A DNA stretch of 10,729 nt from assembly GCA_900547295.1 (NCBI GenBank), contig URGK01000083.1, forward strand, positions 1 through 10,729, given 5' to 3'. The position numbers were made by a program, and so were the translations under genes. Source of the stretch: an uncultured Eubacteriales bacterium (GTDB taxonomy: Bacteria; Bacillota; Clostridia; Peptostreptococcales; Anaerovoracaceae). The notes beneath the pieces were generated by a model, which was not told where the DNA came from, did not search any database, and saw nothing but the letters and a program-made list of their open reading frames with translations. This document shows positions 6,026 through 10,729 of the stretch, in pieces (positions within the stretch are counted from its first letter, which is position 1; every line of letters begins with the position of its first letter).

Positions 6026-8452
6026 ATGACAGATGAAAAAAAGAAAGACAATATAAATATACCTGATGACATTGAAGAATTATTAGACGAGCTTCTGGAT
6101 ATGGAAGAAAAAGCCGCAGAAGAGGCAGAGGGAGAGCCGTCAGAGGTTATGGCGCTTCCTATGATTCCGCTTAGAGGACTTCACATATTCCCTAATATGG
6201 TTCTTCACTTTGACGTGGGCAGGGAAAAATCCGTAAAGGCTCTTGAAACCGCAATGGTTACAAACCAGAAGATTTTCCTTACATCACAGAAAGACGAGGA
6301 TGTTGAGTTGCCTGTAAAAGACGATTACTACAGCATAGGTGTTGTGGCAAAAATCAAGCAGATGCTCAAGCTTCAGGGAGATACAATCAGAGTTCTCGTA
6401 GAGGGACTTTACAGAGCCGAAATCGGAGAAATACTTCAGGAGTCGCCGTACATCAAATGCACTCTTGAAGACGTTGAAGAAATCATACCGGAGGAAATCA
6501 CACCGCAGATACTGGCGCTCAAGAGAAGTGTTGAGACAGCCTTTGACGAGTACGCAGAGCTTACTCATAAGCTCAATGGGGAAACCCTTGGTACAGTCAA
6601 GGAAATAGACGACCTTTCAACCTTTGCGGACATAGTGGCATCACACCTTGATATTAAAATCGAGGAGAAGCAGGAGCTTCTCGAAATGCTTGATGTCTGC
6701 GAGAGATTAAACAAGCTCTATGAGGTTCTCATAAGAGAAATTGAGATTATGAAAATCGAGCAGGACATCTCTGCCAAGGTCAAGAGTCAGGTTAACCAGA
6801 ACCAGAAAGAATACTATCTGAGAGAGCAGATGAGAGCTATTCAGGACGAGCTGGGAATTGATGAGGATGTTGAAAACGAGCAGAACGAGTGGCTCAAAAA
6901 ACTCGAAGAGCTGCATCTGCCTGAAAAAACACATCAGAAAATCGAAAAGGAAATCAAACGCTTCACTAAAATGCAGCCGATGTCGGCAGAAAGCACGGTT
7001 TCAAGAACATATATTGAAACAATACTCGCGCTGCCTTGGAATAAATCCTCAGAATCAGAGGTTGACCTCAAGAGAGCTGAGGAGATACTTGAAGAAGACC
7101 ACTACGGACTCGAAAAGGTCAAGGACAGAATACTTGAGTATATAGCTGTAATGAAGCTTACAGAAAGCCTCAAGGGACCTATCCTGTGCCTTGTAGGCCC
7201 TCCGGGAGTGGGTAAGACATCAATAGCAAGATCAATAGCAAGATCTCTTAACAGAGAATTTTTCAGAATGTCCCTTGGCGGAGTCAGAGACGAAGCCGAA
7301 ATCAGAGGACACAGAAGGACATATATAGGTGCTATTCCGGGCAGAGTTATTTCAGGACTCAAGGATGCCGGGACCAACAACCCTGTATTCCTGTTCGATG
7401 AGGTTGACAAAATTGGAGCAGACTATAAGGGTGACCCTGCTTCCGCGCTGCTGGAGGTATTAGACCCTGAACAGAACAAGGATTATACGGACCACTACCT
7501 TGAGGTGCCGTTTGACCTTTCAAAAGTAATGTTTATAACTACGGCAAACACAGTTGAAACAATTCCGAGACCTCTGCTTGACAGAATGGAAATCATAGAG
7601 GTAAGCGGATATACCGAAGAAGAAAAGCTTGCGATAGCAGACAGATATCTGATACCTAAAAAAGTGAAAGAGCACGGCCTCAAGGAAGAAAACATAACCA
7701 TCACAGAGGGCGCTGTCAGAGACCTTATCAATTACTACACCAGAGAGTCAGGTGTCAGAAATCTCGAAAGAGAGATTGCAAATCTGTGCAGAAAAACAGC
7801 CAGAAAAATGGTTTCGGGAGAAGCGGAGAGCTTTGAGATAACTTCTGAAAATCTTTCGGATTATCTTGGCAAGAAGAAGTACAGATATGATATAATAAAA
7901 GGGGAAACCGAGGTCGGCGTTACAACAGGACTTGCGTGGACCATAGTAGGCGGAGACACCCTGTTTATAGAAACAACAGTTGTACCGGGCACAGGCAAGC
8001 TGGTTCTCACAGGACAGCTGGGCGAGGTAATGCAGGAGTCAGCAAAGGCGGGCATCAGCTATATCAGATCTATTGCGGGAGAGCTTGGAATTAAAGAGGA
8101 CTTCTACAAGACGCAGGATCTGCATATTCATATTCCTGAGGGAGCAACTCCAAAGGACGGTCCGTCAGCGGGTGTTACAATGTGCACGGCTATGATTTCA
8201 ACCCTTACCAACACACCGGTAAGAAAAGACATAGCTATGACAGGCGAGATAACCCTGAGAGGCAAGGTGCTTCCGGTAGGCGGCATCAAGGAAAAGGTGC
8301 TTGCGGCTCACAGAGCAGGCATCAGAAAGGTTCTGCTTCCGGCTGACAACAAGGCTGACATTGATGACATACCTGAAAAAGCAAGAAACGAGATAGAATT
8401 TGTTTTAATTTCAAACGCCAAAGAAGCGCTTGATCAGGTTCTGGTAAGGTAG
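6026..8452 (+). CDS. lon: ATP-dependent protease Lon (LonA type)
   Basis: Lon is a self-contained cytosolic AAA+ hexameric protease that degrades misfolded and short-lived regulatory proteins. From ATG 6026 the product is 808 residues. A very acidic stretch (about 10-42, rich in E and D) precedes the LON substrate-binding domain, which starts at PMIPLRGLHIFPNMV. The AAA+ domain has Walker A GPPGVGKT (391-398) and Walker B FLFDEVDK (D458, E459), and the pore region GGVRDEAEIRGHRRTYIG. The C-terminal protease domain has the catalytic dyad S714 in DGPSAG and K757 in GGIKEK, spaced 43 residues as in E. coli Lon. There is no membrane segment, so it is LonA rather than LonB. It is somewhat longer than E. 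coli Lon (784), and the difference is mostly the N-terminal acidic extension. Confidence 0.97.
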   Translation: MTDEKKKDNINIPDDIEELLDELLDMEEKAAEEAEGEPSEVMALPMIPLRGLHIFPNMVLHFDVGREKSVKALETAMVTNQKIFLTSQKDEDVELPVKDDYYSIGVVAKIKQMLKLQGDTIRVLVEGLYRAEIGEILQESPYIKCTLEDVEEIIPEEITPQILALKRSVETAFDEYAELTHKLNGETLGTVKEIDDLSTFADIVASHLDIKIEEKQELLEMLDVCERLNKLYEVLIREIEIMKIEQDISAKVKSQVNQNQKEYYLREQMRAIQDELGIDEDVENEQNEWLKKLEELHLPEKTHQKIEKEIKRFTKMQPMSAESTVSRTYIETILALPWNKSSESEVDLKRAEEILEEDHYGLEKVKDRILEYIAVMKLTESLKGPILCLVGPPGVGKTSIARSIARSLNREFFRMSLGGVRDEAEIRGHRRTYIGAIPGRVISGLKDAGTNNPVFLFDEVDKIGADYKGDPASALLEVLDPEQNKDYTDHYLEVPFDLSKVMFITTANTVETIPRPLLDRMEIIEVSGYTEEEKLAIADRYLIPKKVKEHGLKEENITITEGAVRDLINYYTRESGVRNLEREIANLCRKTARKMVSGEAESFEITSENLSDYLGKKKYRYDIIKGETEVGVTTGLAWTIVGGDTLFIETTVVPGTGKLVLTGQLGEVMQESAKAGISYIRSIAGELGIKEDFYKTQDLHIHIPEGATPKDGPSAGVTMCTAMISTLTNTPVRKDIAMTGEITLRGKVLPVGGIKEKVLAAHRAGIRKVLLPADNKADIDDIPEKARNEIEFVLISNAKEALDQVLVR

Positions 8453-8460
8453 GTACTCAA

Positions 8461-9048
8461 ATGAAAATCAAAACTTCACAGCTGGAGGCTGTTGCCGTAA
8501 AACGCAGCCAGTATCCTGAGGACAATATGAAAGAGATAGCCTTTGCCGGCAGATCAAATGTCGGCAAATCATCGCTTCTCAATCTCATAACAGGCCGCAA
8601 GGCTCTGGCAAGAGTATCGGGAAGCCCCGGCAAGACCAGAACAATCAACTTCTATAATATCAACGGGGATTTCAGAATTGTTGACCTGCCGGGATACGGT
8701 TATGCCAGGGTATCCAAATCAGTTACAGAAAACTGGGGAGATATGATGGAGCAGTATTTCTCGGCAAGACACGGGCTTATCAAAACCGTACAGCTGGTGG
8801 ATATACGTCACGAGCCGTCAAAGCAGGATATCCAGATGTACGAATATCTCAAGCATTACGGTCTTGACGGTTTGGTGGTTGCAACCAAAGCCGACAAGAT
8901 CTCAAGAAACCAGATGAACAAAAACATATCGGTTATAAGGAAGGCGCTGGGGATGAAGCCGGAGGACAAGGTGATAGCCTGCTCTGCGCTCAAGAAAACA
9001 GGACAGGACGAGCTTTTAGATGAAATAGAGAGATTGTTGGGGGAATAA
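8461..9048 (+). CDS. engB: Ribosome biogenesis GTP-binding protein EngB (YsxC/YihA)
   Basis: EngB is an essential TrmE-Era-EngA-EngB-Septin class GTPase needed for late assembly of the 50S subunit. The 195-residue product has the usual single G domain with all motifs: G1 GRSNVGKS (30-37), a G2 threonine near 61 in KTRTINFY, G3 DLPG (75-78) in the typical DLPGYGYA, G4 TKAD (142-145) and G5 SALKK (175-179). It begins eight bases after the lon stop codon, and its weak ribosome site (AAGGTAGG) overlaps the end of lon, so it is likely read from the lon transcript. The lon-engB order is widespread in Bacillota. Confidence 0.97.
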   Translation: MKIKTSQLEAVAVKRSQYPEDNMKEIAFAGRSNVGKSSLLNLITGRKALARVSGSPGKTRTINFYNINGDFRIVDLPGYGYARVSKSVTENWGDMMEQYFSARHGLIKTVQLVDIRHEPSKQDIQMYEYLKHYGLDGLVVATKADKISRNQMNKNISVIRKALGMKPEDKVIACSALKKTGQDELLDEIERLLGE

Positions 9049-9049
9049 G

Positions 9050-9388
9050 ATGAACTTTTTCAGTTTCAGAGTTCTGGGCAAAAGAATAAAAGCCATCAGA
9101 TTTATGATGAAGGATAAATCTGTCAAATGGTACAAAAAAGCGCTCATTGTGGCAGGAATAATATATCTGTTCCTGCCGGTGGATATAATTCCGCCGGTTT
9201 TCGGACCGATAGGATTTATAGATGATTTTCTGCTGTGGCTGTTTATTCTCTGGTACTTAAGCGATGAACTGGACAGGTACTGGCTTGGCGACAAAAGCGT
9301 AGACCTTTCAAAAAAATACAAAGACACAGTTGACGATGTGAATTACACCGTAGAAGAAGACAAAGGAGGACCTCAAAGTGGCAGCTAA
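9050..9388 (+). CDS. DUF1232 (YkvA-like) small membrane protein
   Basis: This 112-residue protein contains the DUF1232 signature: a hydrophobic segment running into YLFLPVDIIP (39-48), then GFIDDF (55-60) and a second hydrophobic segment (about 58-72), giving a probable helical hairpin in the membrane. The N-terminus is basic (K11, R12, K14, R17 and others). The C-terminal tail from 73 is charged and hydrophilic. The family has no established function. Most members read PxDxIPD after the first segment; here a second proline replaces that Asp. The ATG is one base after the engB stop, with GGGGG (9039-9043) as the ribosome site, and its end overlaps hpt by 11 bases, so it is translationally embedded between two housekeeping genes. 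Confidence 0.85.
   Translation: MNFFSFRVLGKRIKAIRFMMKDKSVKWYKKALIVAGIIYLFLPVDIIPPVFGPIGFIDDFLLWLFILWYLSDELDRYWLGDKSVDLSKKYKDTVDDVNYTVEEDKGGPQSGS
9365..9369 (+). promoter_or_regulatory. Ribosome binding site for hpt (GTG start)
   Basis: GGAGG lies eight bases before GTG 9378 and inside the end of the DUF1232 gene. It supports the GTG as the hpt start although no ATG is nearby. Confidence 0.85.
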
Positions 9389-9905
9389 CACTATAGGTAC
9401 AGTTCTCATTACAGAAGAACAGATAAAGGCTAGGGCAAAAGAGATTGGTGCGCAGATTTCAGAGGAATTTGCAGGGGAAGAGGTAATGCTTATAGGAATA
9501 TTAAAGGGAGCGCTTCTGTGGATGGCGGATGTCATGAAAAGCATCACACTGGACTGCACCATTGACTTTATGGCGTGCTCAAGCTACGGCTCATCAACAA
9601 AAACATCAGGTGTTGTAAAAATAAACAAGGACCTGGACTCGGATATCGAAGGCAAAAATGTTATAATAGTAGAGGATATTGTTGATTCGGGCATCACTTT
9701 GAGCTACCTTGAGAAATATCTTGCCAACAGAGGACCTAAGACAATCAAGCTCTGCACGCTTTTAGACAAGCCTGCAGGCAGAAGAAGCGATGTTGAAGCG
9801 GACTATGTCGGCTTTGAGGTTGAGGATCTTTTCATAATAGGCTACGGTCTTGATTATGATCAGAAATACAGAAACCTCCCGTATATCAGTTATCTAAATG
9901 AATAA
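9378..9905 (+). CDS. hpt: Hypoxanthine phosphoribosyltransferase
   Basis: Hpt salvages hypoxanthine and guanine by transferring the phosphoribosyl group from PRPP to give IMP and GMP. The 175-residue product matches the family length. The PRPP-binding loop is VEDIVDSGIT (98-107), with both acidic residues E99 and D100. The flexible loop SSYGSST is at 68-74, the ILKGA segment at 41-45, and KPAGR at 131-135 in the purine-contacting strand. The C-terminal FIIGYGLDYDQKYRNLPYI is typical. Translation starts at GTG 9378, overlapping the DUF1232 gene by 11 bases in a different frame, which implies coupling. In many Bacillota hpt is adjacent to tilS and ftsH; that arrangement is not seen here. Confidence 0.96.
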   Translation: MAANTIGTVLITEEQIKARAKEIGAQISEEFAGEEVMLIGILKGALLWMADVMKSITLDCTIDFMACSSYGSSTKTSGVVKINKDLDSDIEGKNVIIVEDIVDSGITLSYLEKYLANRGPKTIKLCTLLDKPAGRRSDVEADYVGFEVEDLFIIGYGLDYDQKYRNLPYISYLNE

Positions 9906-9931
9906 ATTTATACATACAAAGGAGAAATAAA

Positions 9932-10504
9932 ATGGGTTACGAAGTAAAAATCGGATTATCAAACAAACACCTTCATCTTCAGAAGGAACACATTGAAATT
10001 CTTTTCGGCAAGGGTCACGAACTGACACCGACAAAGCCTCTGGTACAGCCGGGACAGTTTGCTTGCGAAGAGAAGGTTGATATAGTAGGACCTAAGAACA
10101 CTCTCAAAGGCATCAGAGTTTTAGGACCTGCAAGACCTGAAACACAGGTTGAGGTTGCAATGACAGATGCAAGAACTCTCGGCATCAAGGCTCCTGTAAG
10201 AGAGTCAGGCAAGCTTGAGGGAACTCCGGGCTGCAAAATCGTAGGACCTTGCGGAGAGGTTGAAATCGACCACGGCGTTATCGTTGCATTAAGACACGTA
10301 CATCTTTCACCTGCACAGGCAGAAGAAGCAGGCGTTAAGGACAAGGATATCGTAAGCATCAAAATCGAGGGCGAAAGAGGCCTTGTATTCAACAACGTGC
10401 TTGTACGTTCAGGAGATGCTCACGAAAGAGAAGTTCACCTTGACACTGACGAGGGTAATGCAGCCGGCTGCGGACCTGATGCTGTCTGTACAATAATCAA
10501 ATAG
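9932..10504 (+). CDS. pduL: PduL-type phosphate acyltransferase (phosphotransacylase)
   Basis: PduL interconverts acyl-CoA (propanoyl- or acetyl-CoA) and acyl phosphate, which an acyl kinase can use to make ATP. The fold is unrelated to Pta. The 190-residue product has the two repeated beta-barrel halves. The zinc-binding histidine motifs are present: NKHLHL (H13, H15), RHVHLSP (H122, H124) and VHLDTDEGNA (H169). The protein starts directly at the first barrel (MGYEVKIGLSNKHLHL), with no amphipathic encapsulation peptide, and no microcompartment shell genes are nearby. It is therefore likely a free cytosolic enzyme standing in for Pta. AAAGGAG (9918-9924) lies seven bases before the ATG. It follows hpt by 26 bases and ends before a hairpin terminator. 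Mostly ATC/ATT isoleucine codons suggest high expression. Confidence 0.92.
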   Translation: MGYEVKIGLSNKHLHLQKEHIEILFGKGHELTPTKPLVQPGQFACEEKVDIVGPKNTLKGIRVLGPARPETQVEVAMTDARTLGIKAPVRESGKLEGTPGCKIVGPCGEVEIDHGVIVALRHVHLSPAQAEEAGVKDKDIVSIKIEGERGLVFNNVLVRSGDAHEREVHLDTDEGNAAGCGPDAVCTIIK

Positions 10505-10522
10505 TAATACAGGCTATACGAC

Positions 10523-10548
10523 AAACCGGCATCGCAGTATGCCGGTTT
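10523..10548 (+). terminator. Probable terminator after pduL
   Basis: AAACCGGCAT and ATGCCGGTTT form a perfect 10-bp stem over a six-base loop, 18 bases past the pduL stop codon. The T-run is short (three Ts, within the stem, then ATTAAT), so termination may be incomplete. Its position before an independent gene favours a terminator. Confidence 0.72.
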
Positions 10549-10564
10549 ATTAATGTCAAGGACT

Positions 10565-10569
10565 GGAGG
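10565..10569 (+). promoter_or_regulatory. Ribosome binding site for the MATE gene (TTG start)
   Basis: GGAGG lies seven bases before TTG 10577. The next in-frame ATG (10595) has no ribosome site, so the TTG is the likely initiator. Confidence 0.75.
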
Positions 10570-10576
10570 ATATATT

Positions 10577-10729
10577 TTGGCTGAGCTTAACAAAATGGAA
10601 ACAAAACCTATGCTGCCCCTTATCATATCAATGGCAGTGCCGCCTCTGATATCTATGTTTATGCAGTATACCTACAACTTTGTGGACTGCATGTTTGTAT
10701 CGTGGCTTTCAGAGGATGCACTTACGGCG
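10577..10729 (+). CDS. MATE family efflux transporter, N-terminal part (runs off the window)
   Basis: Only the first 51 codons are present and the gene continues past the right edge. The visible protein, starting at the TTG read as Met, contains PMLPLIISMAVPPLISMFMQ, then YNFVDCMFVSWLSEDALTA. This matches the first transmembrane helix and the following conserved loop of multi-antimicrobial extrusion (MATE) transporters, which typically read P..IS.LI..LYN.VD..FV...GE.AL.A. Such proteins have 12 membrane helices and expel drugs or metabolites using a Na+ or H+ gradient. Substrate and full domain structure cannot be judged. It follows the pduL hairpin, with no clear promoter in the 28 bases between. 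Confidence 0.85.
   Translation, partial: MAELNKMETKPMLPLIISMAVPPLISMFMQYTYNFVDCMFVSWLSEDALTA

Overview
The window is a stretch of core chromosome from an anaerobic, fermentative bacterium of the class Clostridia (Bacillota). The signs are strong Shine-Dalgarno sites (GGAGG, AAGGAGG), sigma-A type promoters, heavy use of AGA for arginine, moderately low GC by eye, the tig-clpP-clpX-lon-engB gene order, and a 4-hydroxybutyrate dehydrogenase close to the C. kluyveri / C. aminobutyricum type. Genus and family cannot be fixed from this sequence. All genes lie on the + strand and coding density is high. There are no tRNA, rRNA, insertion sequence, phage or CRISPR features, and no gap between genes exceeds about 250 bases.

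Layout. Positions 1-1252 hold the metal-dependent alcohol dehydrogenase family gene 4hbD with its own terminator. Positions 1298-1685 are a self-contained unit: a near-perfect promoter, a 120-nt leader that can fold, rpmB (ribosomal protein L28) and a terminator. Positions 1783-2480 hold a CYTH-domain triphosphatase-like gene with its own extended -10 promoter. Positions 2645-8452 are the protein quality-control block: tig (trigger factor), clpP, clpX and lon. A 32-nt perfect palindrome separates tig from clpP. From 8461 the genes engB (ribosome-assembly GTPase), a small DUF1232 membrane protein, hpt (hypoxanthine phosphoribosyltransferase) and pduL (phosphate acyltransferase) follow with very short gaps or overlaps, and probably share transcription. 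A hairpin at 10523-10548 closes this run. A MATE-family transporter starting with TTG runs off the right edge.

How the genes fit together. Trigger factor folds nascent chains, ClpXP and Lon degrade failed or regulatory proteins, and L28 and EngB belong to large-subunit assembly, so the centre of the window is about protein synthesis and quality. 4hbD and pduL sit at the edges and belong to energy metabolism: 4-hydroxybutyrate/succinate semialdehyde interconversion, and acyl-CoA to acyl-phosphate conversion. Their isoleucine codon choice suggests high expression.

I found no convincing new multi-gene system. The two items that known genes do not explain are the structured leader before rpmB and the long perfect palindrome before clpP.
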